Source: Embiotoca jacksoni
Taxonomy: Eukaryota > Chordata > Actinopteri > Embiotocidae
Assembly: GCA_022577435.1 (NCBI GenBank)
Contig: JAKOON010000119.1
Location: 46,001-110,000 of the forward strand
Reading direction: 5' to 3'
Length of the DNA stretch: 64,000 bases
Of this stretch, positions 25,001 to 39,700 are shown piece by piece (positions within the stretch are counted from its first letter, which is position 1; the number at the start of each line of letters is the position of its first letter). A program made the translations under genes and the position numbers. The notes beneath the pieces were generated by a model. That model searched no databases. It worked only from the letters and a program-made list of their open reading frames with translations, and was not told where the DNA came from.

Positions 25001-28000
25001 ACACGTTAAACCGCTCCAATTCATAACGCTGCAGTCGCCGATTCAGTCGTTTCGTTTATTCTCACATTAATCAAAAAAGTTTACAAAACATTCTCGTTGT
25101 AACGTGAGGTCAAAGACTGTACCGATGCCCCTTCCTCACATTTCCTCCATGCTTGGTGAAGAAGAACCAAACAACTCAGTCCCCCTTCTCCCCTATCACA
25201 GCTGATAATCAGCTGGCAACCAGCTGATAATCAACTGACAATCATCTGGTCAATCACAACTAATACATACTAATTATTCAGCATATGCATTTCATCTTAT
25301 TTCATAAGTCAAAAGAAAGATTTACATTACCTCAGTAAAAAAGCAAATTCTAATATAATTTGTTATCAACACAAAATATGGCTCTAACAGGTACACATCA
25401 AATCATGACACATCATTCACCCTGTGATAGTCCACACAGAACCGAATAGATCCATCCTTCTTGACAACAAGAACAATGGGGCTACACCAGGCACTGTTGG
25501 ACTCTTCTATTACTCCCATCTCCAGCATAGCAGCCAATTCCCTCTGAACCATTTTTCTCTTGTGTTCAGGTAGCCTGTAGGGTCGCAACCGCACCGTCAC
25601 GCCTGGAGACGTCTCAATGTTGTGCACTATGAGGTTCGTGCGTCCTGGCAGGAGGGAGAACACATCAGCAAACTGCTTCTGCAACTTGGCAACGTCTGTT
25701 CTCTGGGTCCCGAAGAGATGGGCGTCATAAGGGAGCGAGGCAGGATTGGTGGACTTTGGAACCTCTGGCCCCAGCTCCTCTCTCAGATACCACAGACACC
25801 AGAGAAACAGACTCCGCCTCTCTCCATGCTTTTAAAAGGTTGAGGTGGTAGAGCTGTGTAGCTCCGCCCCTGTCAGATCGCACCACCTCATAGTCAACGT
25901 CCCCTACTCGTCGTGTGACCACAAAGGGCCCTTGCCACTTGGCGAGGAGTTTCAAGCTGGAAGAAGGAAGCAATACAAGTACCTTTTCTCCCGGTGCGGT
26001 GTGAATTGCCTCAGCTTGGCCCCTCTGTTGTACAGCCATTGTTGACATTCCTGGGCCTGGAGCAAATTCTCACGTGACATCCGACCCAGTGTGTGGAGTT
26101 TTGCTCACGGGTCCAGGCTCACAGGTCCAGGACGTATTGAATTTAATTTTTCCCGGGGCTCGGACCCTCCTCCCAGTTTTCTTTAAGCAGGTCGAGCACC
26201 CCTCGTGGTTTCCTGCCAAACAGCAGTTCAAAGGGAGAAAATCCCGTAGAGGTCTGGGGGACCTCCCGCACTGCAAACAACAGAGGATCAAGCCATTTAT
26301 CCCAATTACGTTCATCGTCATGTATAAATTTACGAATCATGGACTTTAAAGTCTTATTCAGATGCTCCAGAAGACCGTCAGTCTGTGGGTGATAAACACT
26401 GGTCCGAATAGACTTAATGCCCAGTAATCCATAAAGTTCTCTCAGTGTTCGTGACATGAACTGGGTGCCCTGGTCAGTCAGAATCTCTTTCGGGATTCCG
26501 ACTTGGGAGATGACGTGAAACAGAGCCTGCGCAACACTCTTTGCAAAAATGCTGCGCAACGGCACTGCCTCGGGATATCGTGTTGCGTAATCCACTAGGA
26601 CTAACACAAAGCGATAGCCCTGTGTGCTCCGGTGAAATGGCCCGATGAGGTCCATGCCAATACGGTCAAATGGGACCTCCATCAAGGGTAGAGGATGTAA
26701 AGGCACCCTTGGAATGACCGGCTGGTTTACCAGCTGACATTCCGGGCAAGATGCACACCAACGGCGCACATCCCCCCGGATGCCCGGCCAGTATAACCGG
26801 GCCATTAGCCGGTCCAGAGTTTTATCATATCCCATGTGGCCAGCCATCTGGTTATAGTGAGCAGCCTGGAAAATCATTTCCCGACGGCTTTTTGGCACCA
26901 ACAACTGGGTGTTTTCTTGACCTGTTTGAGTGTCACGACTCACTCTATACAGTCTGTCCCTAATCAATGAAAAGTGCAGATATGACGGCGCTGCGTCAGG
27001 GTGCACCAGCTGACCATCAATTCTTATCACTTGGTCAAAGGCGATGCGTAGAGTATCGTCCCGAGACTGCTCAAGTGGAAAATCCTCCATGGAGCGTAAT
27101 TTCGTTGCCTCGATCATCACCCGGCAGAGAGTGCTGGGGCTGGCCGCTCCCGAGGAATCAGGGAACCGGGGGGGTGTTATTACCCGTGGAGCCGGCAGGG
27201 CCCAGGCCGCCCGAGGCTGTGGGATCCTCCTCCGCGGCACGGGAATCGGTCGGGCTGCCACCAGCGGCCGACCACCATCCCCCTGCCCGCCTGGATGAAC
27301 CACGAGGTGATCTTCGGCCAGGGTGATGGCAGCCTCTAGCGTCATCGGACGGTGGCAGCAGACCCATGCCACGGTCCTGGCTGGCAGCCCCGCCGTGAAC
27401 TGCTCCACCACAATTTTGTCCACCACCGCCGGCGCTCCTCCGGCGTTCTCTGGCTGCAGCCATCTGGTCGCCGAGTCCCTCAGCTGCTGAGCGTAGGGGA
27501 ATGGCCGGTCCCCAGGCCCCAGCTTAGCCTCCCGGAAGTTTCTCCGGTGGTCTTCAGGGGACAGGCCTCGCCGGTCCATAATGGCCCTCTTTACATCCCT
27601 GTAGATGTGTCTGGCCCCGGGTGGCAGCCCCAGGGCCGCCGTCTGCGCCTCCCCAGTCAGCAGAGGAAAGAGTCGGACTGCCCACTCCACCGCCGGCCAG
27701 GCACACGCCCCCGCCGTTGCCTCGAACATCTCAAGGAATGCCTGTACCTCGTCTGCCGGCATCATCTTAGGCATTGCCACCCCTGTAAAGGGCACCGGCG
27801 CCGGTGGGGCCGCTGCGGGCCGGCCCGCGAGCTGGTCCCAGGCGCGGGTCTGTCGCTCTGTTTGCACCTGCAGCGCCCCCAGAAGCTGGTGGTTTGCCTC
27901 CACCTGGTCGTGCTGCATTGCCGCGATCCCGCCCAGCATCTGCCCCAGCGCAACGATCGGCTGCATGGGTGTTTCACTCTGCTGTCCGCCTGTCTCCATG

Positions 28001-29637
28001 CCCTTACATTGGGCACCAGTGTAGCACGTCTGGGCTACCGTGGGGATTCCTCGGCGATACAAACGACCCGCTGAGCCACAAAGTTCATTTTACGGTTCCT
28101 TTTATTCCTTCACACACACACACACACTTGCTGCTCTCGCTTCCGGCGCTCTCCTGCCCTGCCTCCGAGCGTCCGTCTAGTCGCTGCCTTCCTTCCTTCT
28201 CACCAGGTCCTGCTCACTTATAAAGGAGAAACCAATCCCATGATTCAGATCAGCTGCGCCAATTATCCTTCTCCCAGCACCGTTCCCTGAACCACTCCAT
28301 CACTCTCTCCCCCCCTGCAGCTGAGCTAACCACACCCCGCCCCCACAGTGGTGTTTTAAACGATTCCTCTTCTCTTCTCTTCTCTTCTCTTCTCTTCTCT
28401 TCTCTTCTCTTCTCTTCTCTTCTCTTCTCTTCTCTTCTCTTCTCTTCTCTTCTCTTCTCTTCTCTCATCTTCCTCCTCCTCCTCTCCTTACCTCCTCTTT
28501 TCTTCTGTCTGTCTCTCCTGCAGAATGTAAAGTTTGGAGAAATCCGCTGAATTTATTTCGTGGAGCCGAATATAATCGGTGAGTAACACAAGGAGACCTC
28601 CTTTCTGTTCTCCCTTTAATCTGTCTTCTCCTGTCTAATCTTCTCATGTTCCCATGTTCTCATATTTTCAAATGTTCTCGTTCTCATGTTCTCTAATGTT
28701 CTCATGTTCTCTTATGTTCTCTCATGTTCTCTTATGTTCTCTCTCATGTTCTCTTGTGTTCTCTCATGTTCTTTCATGTTCTCTTATGTTGTCATGTTTT
28801 CTCATGTTCTCGTTCTAATGTTCTCGTTCTCTCTTGTGTTCTCATGTTTTCTCACGTTCACATGTTCTCATTCTTGTGTTCTCTAATGTTCTCGTACTCA
28901 TTTTCTCATGTTCTCATGTTCTCGCATGTTCTCATTTTCTCTCTTATGTTCTCTTGTACTCATGTTCTCATTCTCTCATGTTCTTTCTCATGTTCTCATG
29001 TTCTCTCTGATGTTCTCTCATGTTTTTATGTTCTCTCATGTTCTCATGTTTCATGCTCTCTCTTCTCCCTCTTGTTTGTCTTCTTTATTTGTATTTTACA
29101 CCACTTTTTAATATCTTCCCACTCTATCATGTCTCGTCTCCTTTGTCTTCATGTTATTGTTAAATCTATTTTGCCTTTCTATAATTTCTATGATTTCTAT
29201 AATTATATGATTTCTTTCCTGCCCTCTGCTTTCTCCTGGTCAGCCTGAGTTCTCTGTCGTCCTTTAGTTTTCTGCCTCGTGTTCATCTCTGTTGCTGCTG
29301 TTCATCTTCCTCCACTAACGATTCTCCTGCTGTAGTTCAGAGACGTCTCCTGTTCCTTTCACCTTCTTCAGCTGCTTCCATTTAGATAATCATGTTTTAT
29401 CCTAATTGTGTGTTATTGTGTGTGTGTGCTGGTGTTCAGGTATACCTGGGTGACGGGTCGAGAGCCGCTGACGTACTACGACATGAACCTGTCAGCACAG
29501 GACCACCAAACCTTCTTCACCTGTGACTCAGACCACCTGCGGCCGGCTGACGCCAGTAAGGAAGCACTGGAACATGTGAACATACGTGTGTCTGGATTCA
29601 TGTGCCCAGCTGGTCACATGACCCCGCTGACATGATG

Positions 29638-29700
<63 letters not shown>

Positions 29701-32700
29701 TTTGTGTGTGCTTGTCAGTCATGCAGAAGGCGTGGAGAGAGAGGAACCCACAGGCTCGCATCTCTGCAGCACACGAAGCTCTTGAGCTCGAAGAGTGAGT
29801 CTTCTTCTCTTTTAGACAACTCTTCTGACACTGACTGATGTATACTAATATCTAATATAATATAATATATAATGTGATATATAATAATTTATAATATAAT
29901 ATATAATGAGAGTTATACATAATAATATATTATATGATGCATGATAAGAATCATATATAATAATATGTAATAAGAATGATATACACTCCCCGGCCACTTT
30001 ATTAGGTACACCTTGCTGGTACCGTTGGACCCTTTTGCCTTCAGAACTGCTTAATTCTTAATTCTTGGTGTCGAAGATTCAACAAGCTGCTGGAAACATT
30101 CCTCAGAGGTTTTGCTTCATTTTCACATGATAACATCACAGTTGCTGCAGATTTGTTGGCTGCACATCCGTAATGTGAATCTCCCGTTGCACCACATCCC
30201 AAAGCTTCTATTAGATGGAGATGTGGTGACCGTGGAGGCCGTTGGAGTCCAGTGAACTCATCATCATGTTCCAGAAACCAGTTTGAGATGATTTGATCTT
30301 TGTGACGTGGTGCGTTATCCTGCTGGAAGCAGCCATCAGGAGACGGTCCACTGAGGACATAAAGGGACGGACACGGTCAGCAGCAATACTCAGGTAGGCT
30401 GTGGTGTTTACATGATGCTCAGCTGGTACTAAGGACCCAAAGTGGGACAAGAAAATATCCCTCCACCATCCCTCCACCACCACACCACCACCACCACCAG
30501 CCTGAACCGCTGATACCAGGCAGGATGGATCCACGCTTTCATGTCGTTGATGCCAAACTCTGACGACCATCTGAATGTGGCAGCAGAAATCCAGACTCAT
30601 CAGACAAAGACGTTACTCCGATCTTCTCCTGTCCAATGAGCCGGTGTGAATCCAGCCTCAGTTTGCTGTTGTTAGCTGACAGGAGGACCCGGTGGTCTTC
30701 TGCTGCTGGAGTCCGTCTGCTTCAAGCTTCCACGTGTTGTTCAGATCTTCTGCATACCTCTCGTGGAACAAGTGCTTATTGGAGTTGCTGTTTCCTTCTA
30801 TCATCTCCAACCAGTCTGGCTGACCTCCTCTGACCTCTGACCTCTGGCATTAACGAGGCATCTTCGCCCAGAGAACTGCGGCTCACTGGATATTTTCTCT
30901 TTGTCGGACCGTTCTCTGTAAAGCTAGAGATGGTTGTTGGTGAAAATCCCTGTAGATCATCAGTTAGTGAAATACTCAGACCAGCCCATCTGGGTCCAAC
31001 AACATGCCACCTTCAAATCACTTAAATCACCTTTCTTATCTGTTCTGATGCTCCGTTTGACCTTCAGCAGCTCGTCTTCACCGTGTCTACATGCCTCAAT
31101 GCATTGAGTTGCTGCCATGTGATTGGCTGATTAAATATTTGCATTAACGAGCAGTTGAACAGGTGTACCTAATAAAGTGGCCTGTGAGTATATAATAATA
31201 TGTAATACGAGTGATATATAATATAATGTGTGATGATGGTGGTATCCAGTGAAGCACTCTGTCCTGGAGGATGACAGAATGATAAATTCATGTTCAGGAG
31301 CTCCAACCATGAATCTGCTGCTTGTGTTACTTCCTGTCATACGTTATAATGTAGACAAAACTCTTCAACACACAGTGAAACACAATAATATCTCAAGTTG
31401 TTACAGATGTTTTTGTTTGTTTGAACCACCTATGATTCGACCGTTTATGTCTTTTAATCTAGACGTGAGGAATTGAATCAATAAGGATTCTTTGATTTGA
31501 AGTGTGTTAATGCAGCAGGTCTGAATGTTCAACATATGAAGGCAGAAGTTCACCTCATGATTTATTCATGCAGCACATTTGTTTTTCTTTCTTTTAATCA
31601 TCGTATGATCACATCCAGATTTCTTTCTACTTCATCCTTCAGACAGGAAGAGAGCTGCATGTTGTCATGTTCTATGTATTCTATGTGTTCTACGTGTTAT
31701 AGATGTTCTACGTGGTCTACGTGTTATAGATGTTCTACATGTTATGAATGTTCTACGTGTTCTACATGTTCTGTGTTCTACGTATTCTACATGTTCTACG
31801 TGTTATAGATGTTCTACGTGTTCTAGGTGTTATAGATGTTCAACATGTTGTAGATGTTCTCCATGTTATAGATGTTCTACGTGGTCTATGTGTTATAGAT
31901 GTTCTACATGTTCTATGTGTTATAGATGTTCTACGTGTTCTATGTGTTATAGATGTTCTACGTGTTATAGATGTTCTAGTTGGTCTACGAGTTATAGATG
32001 TTCTACGTGTTCTATGTATTCTACGTGTTCTATGTTTTATAGACGTTCTACATGTTCTACGTGTTCTAGGTGTTATAGATGTTCTACATGTTTTACGTGT
32101 TCTACATGTTCTACGTGTTATAGATGTTCTACATGTTCTAAATGTTCAACGTGTTCTATATGTTATAGATGTTTTACGTGTTCTACGTGTTATCGATGTT
32201 CTACGTGTTCTACGTGTTATCGATGTTCTACGTGTTATAGATGTTCTAGGTGGTATAGATGTTCTACGTGTTATAGAAGTTCTTCGTGGTCCACGTGTTA
32301 GATGTTCTACGTGTTCTATGTGTTATAGATGTTCTACGTGTTCTACGTATTCTACGTGGTCTACGTGTTATAGATGTTCTACGTGTTATAAATTTTCTAC
32401 GTGTTCTACGTTATAGATGTTCTACGTGTTCTACAGGTTCTATGTGTTCTACAGGTTCTATGTGTTCTACGAGTTATATGTGTTACGTGTTTTACATGTT
32501 CTATGTGTTCTACATGTTCTACGTATTCTACATGTCCTACGTGTTCTGTGTTATAGATGTTCTACTTGTTCCACGCATTCTACATGTTCTACGTGTTCTA
32601 CATGTTACAGATGTTCTACATGTTCTGGATGTTCTACGTATTGTACGTGTTATAGATGTTCTACGTGTTCTACGTATTCTACATGTCCTACGTGTTCTAC

Positions 32701-35700
32701 ATGTTATAGATGTTCTACTTGTTCCACGCATTCTAAATGTTCTACATGTTCAAGATGTTCTACGTATTGTACGTGTTATAGATGTTCTATGTGTTCTACG
32801 CATTCTACATGCTCTACGTGTTCTATGTTATAGATGTTCTATGTGTTCTACGTGTTATAGATGTTCTATGTGTTCTACGTGTTATAGATGTTCCACGTGT
32901 TGTAGATGTTCTACGTGGTCTACATGTTCTACATGTTCTACGTGTTATAGATGTTCTACGTGTTCTAAATGTTCTACGTGTTCCATGTGTTATAGATGTT
33001 TTACGTGTTCTACGTTTTATCGACGCTCTACGTGTTCTACGTGCTCTGTGTTCTATATGTTATAGATGTTCTACGTGTTCTACGTATTCTACGCATTCCA
33101 CATGTTCTACGTGTTCCAGATGTTCTACATGTTCTATGTGTTCTAGATGTTCTACATGTTCTAGATGGTCTACGTATTCTACATGTTATAGATGTTCTAC
33201 GTGGTCTTCGTGTTATAGATGTTCTACGTGTTCTACATGTTCTGCATATTCCACATGTTCTACGTGTTATAGATGTTCTACGTGTTATAGATGTTCTACG
33301 TGTAGTAGATGTTCTACGTGGCCTACGTGTTCTACGCATTCTACATGCCCTACGTGTTCTATGTTATAGATGTTCTGTGTTCTACGTGTTCCAGATGTTC
33401 TGTGTTCTACATGTTCAAGATGTTCTACGTATTGTACGTGTTATAGATGTTCTATGTGTTCTACGCATTCTACATGCTCTACGTGTTCTATGTTATAGAT
33501 GTTCTATGTGTTCTATGTGTTATAGATGTTCCACGTGTTGTAGATGTTCTACGTGGTCTACATGTTCTACATGTTCTACGTGTTATATATGCTCTATGTG
33601 TTCTACGTGTTCTACGTGTTCTGTTATAGATGTTATACGTGTTATAGATGCTCTACGTGTTCTGTGTTCTATGTGTTATATATGTTCTACGTGTTCTAAG
33701 TGTCATAGATGTTCCACGTGTTTTACATGTTCTATGTGTTCTACATGTTCTACGTATTCTACGTGTCCTACATGTTCTACGTGTTATAGATGTTCTACTT
33801 GTTCCACGCATTCTACATGTTCTACGTGTTCTATGTATTCTACATGTTCAACGTGTTATAGATGTTCTACGTGTTATAGATGTTCTACGTGTAATAGATG
33901 TTCTACGTGGCCTACGTGTTATAGATGTTCTACATGTTCTGTGTTAGAGATGCTCTACGTGTTCTACGTGTTGTATGTGTTATAGATGTTCTACGTGTTC
34001 TACATATTCTGTGTTCTACATTTTCTACGAGTTATATATGTTCTACGTGTTCTACATGTTCTACGTATTCTACGTGTTCTACATATTCTACGTGTCCTGT
34101 GTTCTACTTGTTATTTATGTTCTACGTGTTCTACGCATTCTACATGCTCTATGTGTTCTACGTGTTATAGATGTTCTACATGTTCTACGTGTTATAGATG
34201 TTCTACGTGTTATATATGCTCTATGTGTTCTATGTGTTCTACATGCTCTACGTGTTCTACGTGTTATAGATGTTCTACGTGTTATCGATGTACTACGTGG
34301 TCTGCGTGTTATAGATGTTCTACGAGTTCTACGTGTTATAGCTGTTCTTCATGTTCTACATGTTCTACGTGTTATAGATGCTCTACATGTTCTACGTGTT
34401 CTACATGTTCTACATGTTATAGGTGTTCTACGTGTTCTACGTGTTATAGATGTTCTACGTGTTATAGATGTTCTACATGTTCTACATTATAGATGGTCCA
34501 CGTGTTCTACGTGTTCTACATGTTCAACTTGTTTTACATGTTCTACGTGTCACAGATGCTCTACGTGTTCTATGTGTTCTACATGTTCTGTTATAGATGT
34601 TCTATGTGTTATAGATGTTCTACATATTCTACATGTTCTACGTGTTATAGATGCTCTACGTGTTCTGTGTTCTACATGTTCTACATGTTATATACGTTCT
34701 GCGTGTTCTAAATGTTCTACGTGTTCTACATATTCTACATGTTCTACGTATTATAGATGTTCTACTTGTTCTATGTGTTTATAGATTTTCTACATGTTCT
34801 ACACGTTCTACGTGTTCTACACGTTCTACTTATTCTACATGTTCTACGTATTCTACGTGTCCTATGTGTTCTACGTGGTATTCATGTTCTATGTGTTCTA
34901 CGCATTCTACATGCTCTATGTTTTCTATGTGTTCTACATGTTATAGATGTTCTACATGTTCTACGTGTTCCACATGTTCTACATATTCTACGTGTTCTAC
35001 ATATTCCACATGTTCTACGTGTTGTAGATTTTTCCTTGGTCTAGATGTTCTACGTATTCTATGTGTTATAGATGTCCTACAAGTTCTACGTGTTCTACAT
35101 TATAGATGTTCTATGTGTTCTACGTGTTATAGATGTTCTACGTGTTCTACGTGTTCTAGATGTTCTACGTGTTCTAAATGTTCTACGTATTCTACGTGTT
35201 ATAGATGTTTTACATGTTCTGTGTTATAGATGTTCTTCGTTATAGATGTTCGTGTTCTACGTGTTATAGATGTTCTACATGTTCCAGATGTTCTTCGTGT
35301 TCTGGATGTTCTACGTGTTACAAATGTTCTACGTGTTCTGGATGTTCTACGTCTTACAGATGTTCTACTTGTTGTAGATGTTCTACGTGGTCTATGTGTT
35401 ATAGATGGTCTAGTTGTTCTATGTGTTCGTGTTCTACGTGTTCTACGTGTTACAGATGTTACACATGTTCAACAGTGAAGGTTCATTTTAGATCATCAGT
35501 GACAACAGTGACATGTTTCTCTGAACTCCTCTGATCAGCTGCTCAGATACACAAGGAAGAGAGGCAGCTATGTGCGTCACAGAGATGATGTCATCATGAT
35601 GTCATGACAACATGATGAAATACTGAGCTGCAAATTAATGAATGAATCCAGAAGACAAAGTCAAGTTTTAATTCTCTGATACCTCCCCCTCCTCTCCTCT

Positions 35701-36007
35701 CCCTCATCTCTTCCTCCTCTCTCTCTTCCTCCTCCTGTTCTTCATCCTCTTGTTCTCCCCACCCACCCCGCCCAACCCCACCCCCACTATCTCCCCCCGC
35801 CTATAGCTGTGCGACAGCGTACATCCTGCTGGCAGAGGAAGAGGCGACCACCATCATGGAGGCGGAGCGTCTATTTAAACAGGCCCTGAAGGCTGGTGAA
35901 GGTTGTTACCGCCGCAGTCAGCAGCTGCAGCATCACAGTACTCAGTACGAAGCGCAGCACAGTGAGTGACATCATCACGTGTGTTGGTGTTACTTTATTC
36001 AGTAGTG

Positions 36008-36052
<45 letters not shown>

Positions 36053-36192
36053 CTCCATGATGATGTCGTTGTGTGTGTGTGTCCCTCCAGGAAGAGACAC
36101 CAACGTGTTGGTGTATATCAAGAGGAGATTGGCCATGTGCTCCAGGAAGCTGGGACGAACACGGGAGGCAGTGAAGATGATGAGAGATGTAG

Positions 36193-36250
<58 letters not shown>

Positions 36251-36451
36251 TCACTCACTCACTCACTCACTCACTCACTCACTCACTCACTCACTCACTC
36301 ACTCACTCACTCACACACACACACTCACTCAATCACACACACTCACTCACTCACTCACTCACACACACACCCACTCACTCACACACACTCACACACGCAC
36401 ACACACACACGCACACAATCACTCACTCACTCACTCACACTCACTCACTCA

Positions 36452-36496
<45 letters not shown>

Positions 36497-36679
36497 TCAC
36501 TCACTCACTCACTCACTCACTCACTCACTCACTCACACACACACACACTCACTCAATCACACACACTCACTCACTCACTCACTCACACACCCACTCACTC
36601 ACTCACTCACTCACACACACTCACACACGCACACACACACACGCACACAATCACTCACTCACTCACTCACACTCACTCA

Positions 36680-36724
<45 letters not shown>

Positions 36725-39700
36725 TCACTCACTCACTCACTCACAAACACACTCACTCACTCACTCACTCACTCACACACACACTCAAACACTGACCCAC
36801 ACTGTTGTTAGAAATGAGAGGCTTCTGTGTGTTGCCAGGACTCAGTCAGACTACACTAAGTGAACAGTGACTGTGCATGTGTCGCCCCCTGTCTGCTATT
36901 ACATGTAACAACAGTTGTGTGTTTTCCAGTTAATGAAGGAGTTCCCTCTCCTCAGTATGTTCAACATCCACGAGAACCTGCTGGAGTCACTCTTAGAACT
37001 CCAGAACTACGCCGACGTCCAGGCCGTTTTGGCCAAGTACGACGGTGAGACACACACAGACACACAACACACCACACAGACACACAACACAATGCTGGAG
37101 CTACACACACAACACAAGTGTCCCTGAGCAAACTAATATATTCATGCAGACCTGCACCTGATAGAAAATATAATTATTAAGATTTAATTTTTAGTAGAAA
37201 CGAGTGTCTTAAATTCCACTCAAAGTGTTTTGAAATTCTCTTACTTCTAAATACTGCAGAAGTGACAAACACCAACATCCCTGTAGTACTGATTCTATCC
37301 TACAGGGGTCAGTACGACATAATCCCTGTACTATTAACAATCCTGCAGGGGTCGGTACTACATCATCCCTGTAGTACTGACTCTATCCTGCAGGGGACTC
37401 ATACCAGAGGAGCTCTGAGGATGACGGATGAAGACTTCTGCTGTTTACCAACTTCAGCTGGAAGATTCATTTAATTAACCAGTTAACGAGTTGGCAGGAA
37501 ATTAATCACAAACAGTTTTAATAATTGATGAATAATTGATGATAATTGATTTGTGAGGATTTTCAGTTTTTACATTAAACATACAGGATATTTGTACTTT
37601 CTGCTGTTGGTCAGACAAAAGAAGCTTTAAAAACATCTTATATTTTGATTTATTTTTGACACATTTCTATGTTTTCTGACACTTGAAGATTTAAACAGTG
37701 AATCATGAAAATGATCCACAGATTATCTAATAAAAACATAATTAACTGCAGCTGCAACACTAAACTACATGCAGACATTTAACAGAGCTGCTGTATTATT
37801 AGAGGTGTTAAACTTCCTCTGTGTTTCCATCTGAATGAGATCCTTCAGCCATGAAACAGCCTCTTCATGTTCAGGGAGAAACACCTCTGGGAATCTGCAG
37901 TGTTCCTGAACGCTGCTCCAACTATCACCTGTAACACTAACCCCCCCCCCCCCATCACATGTAATACTACCCTCCCCTATCACCTGTAATACTAACACCC
38001 CCACCCTCTATCACCTGTAATACTACCCTCCTCTATCACCTGTAATACTACCCCCCTCTATCACCTGTAATACTACCCTCCTCTATCACCTGTAATACTA
38101 ACCCCCCCCCCTCTATCACCTGTAATACTACCCTCCTCTATCACCTGTAATACTAACACCCCCACCCTCTATCACCTGTAATACTACCCTCCTCTATCAC
38201 CTGTAATACTACCCTCCTCTATCACCTGTAATACTACCCCCCTCTATCACCTGTAATACTACCCCCCTCTATCACCTGTAATACTACCCTCCTCTATCAC
38301 CTGTAATACTAACCTCCTCTATCACCTGTAATACTAACACCCCCACCCTCTATCACCTGTAATACTACCCTCCTCTATCACCTGTAATACTACCCCCCTC
38401 TATCACCTGTAATACTACCCTCCTCTATCACCTGTAATACTAACACCCCCACCCTCTATCACCTGTAATACTACCCTCCTCTATCACCTGTAATACTACC
38501 CTCCTCTATCACCTGTAATACTAACACCCCCACCCTCTATCACCTGTAATACTACCCTCCTCTATCACCTGTAATACTAACACCCCCACCCTCTATCACC
38601 TGTAATACTACCCCTCTATCACCTGTAATACTACCCTCCTCTATCACCTGTAATACTACCCTCCTCTATCACCTGTAATACTACCCTCCTCTATCACCTG
38701 TAATACTACCCTCCTCTATCACCTGTAATACTACCCTCCTCTATCACCTGTAATACTAACACCCCCACCCTCTATCACCTGTAATACTACCCTCCTCTAT
38801 CACCTGTAATACTAACACCCCCACCCTCTATCACCTGTAATACTACCCTCCTCTATCACCTGTAATACTACCCTCCTCTATCACCTGTAATACTACCCCT
38901 CCTCTATCACCTGTAATACTAACCTCCCCTATCACCTGTAATACTAACACCCCCACCCTCTATCACCTGTAATACTACCCTCCTCTATCACCTGTAATAC
39001 TAACACCCCCACCCTCTATCACCTGTAATACTACCCTCCTCTATCACCTGTAATACTAACCTCCCCTATCACCTGTAATACTAACCCCCCCCCCCTCTAT
39101 CACCTGTAATACTACCCCCCTCTATCACCTGTAATACTAACCTCCCCTATCACCTGTAATACTAACCCCCCCCCCCTCTATCACCTGTAATACTACCCTC
39201 CTCTATCACCTGTAATACTACCCCTCCTCTATCACCTGTAATACTAACCTCCCCTATCACCTGCAATACTAACCCCCCCCCCCTCTATCACCTGTAATAC
39301 TACCCTCCTCTATCACCTGTAATACTACCCCCCCTCTATCACCTGTAATACTAACCTCCCCTATCACCTGTAATACTAACACCCCCACCCTCTATCACCT
39401 GTAATACTACCCCCCTCTATCACCTGTAATACTACCCCCCTCTATCACCTGTAATACTAACCTCCCCTATCACCTGTAATACTAACCCCCCCCTCCTCTA
39501 TCACCTGTAATACTACCCTCCTCTATCACCTGTAATACTACCCCTCCCCTATCACCTGTAATACTAACCCCCCCCCCTCTATCACCTGTAATACTACCCT
39601 CCTCTATCACCTGTAATACTACCCCCCCTCTATCACCTGTAATACTAACCTCCCCTATCACCTGTAATACTAACCCCCCCCCCCTCTATCACCTGTAATA

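Larger units (their letters stand above)
13929..25389 (-). mobile_element. BEL/Pao LTR retrotransposon inserted in the Gmr1-like RT gene
   Basis: Two LTRs, 13929–14374 and 24956–25389, begin TGTGATGGCC and end CTAACA. They are flanked by the 5-bp duplication GGTAC (13924–13928, 25390–25394). On the minus strand the order is Gag, protease, RT, RNase H, integrase, as in BEL/Pao. A LINE (about 18617–22293) and a solo LTR (23778–24395) are inserted inside it. Removing them leaves about 7.2 kb, a normal size. Stops and frameshifts interrupt every gene. Confidence 0.92.
12517..28347 (-). mobile_element. Gmr1-like Ty3/gypsy LTR retrotransposon (host of the nest)
   Basis: Two 328-bp LTRs (12517–12844 and 28020–28347) begin TGTAGCACG and end CACA, and the whole is flanked by the duplication GTGGT (12512–12516, 28348–28352). 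Coding is on the minus strand. Gag is followed by integrase, then reverse transcriptase, then RNase H. Integrase before RT is the order known from Gmr1-like elements, unlike ordinary Ty3/gypsy. RT is split by the BEL/Pao insertion at 13929–25389. Gag and integrase are fused by loss of the zinc-finger/protease region, and RNase H carries a stop, so the copy is dead. Confidence 0.9.

Noticed and set aside
27352..28223. + strand frames over the Gmr1-like Gag region
   Set aside because: GC-rich antisense shadows of the minus-strand Gag, with no similarity of their own.
31744..35534. Frames of up to 330 codons such as VLRVIDVLRVL or CSTCYRCSTC
   Set aside because: The 9-bp unit of the minisatellite keeps all frames open; multiple frames overlap over the same DNA.
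36012..36863. TH/SL-repeat frames near st7 exons
   Set aside because: They are (CA)n and (CACT)n translations that overlap the real exon at 36091–36188 in the wrong frame or run into intron.
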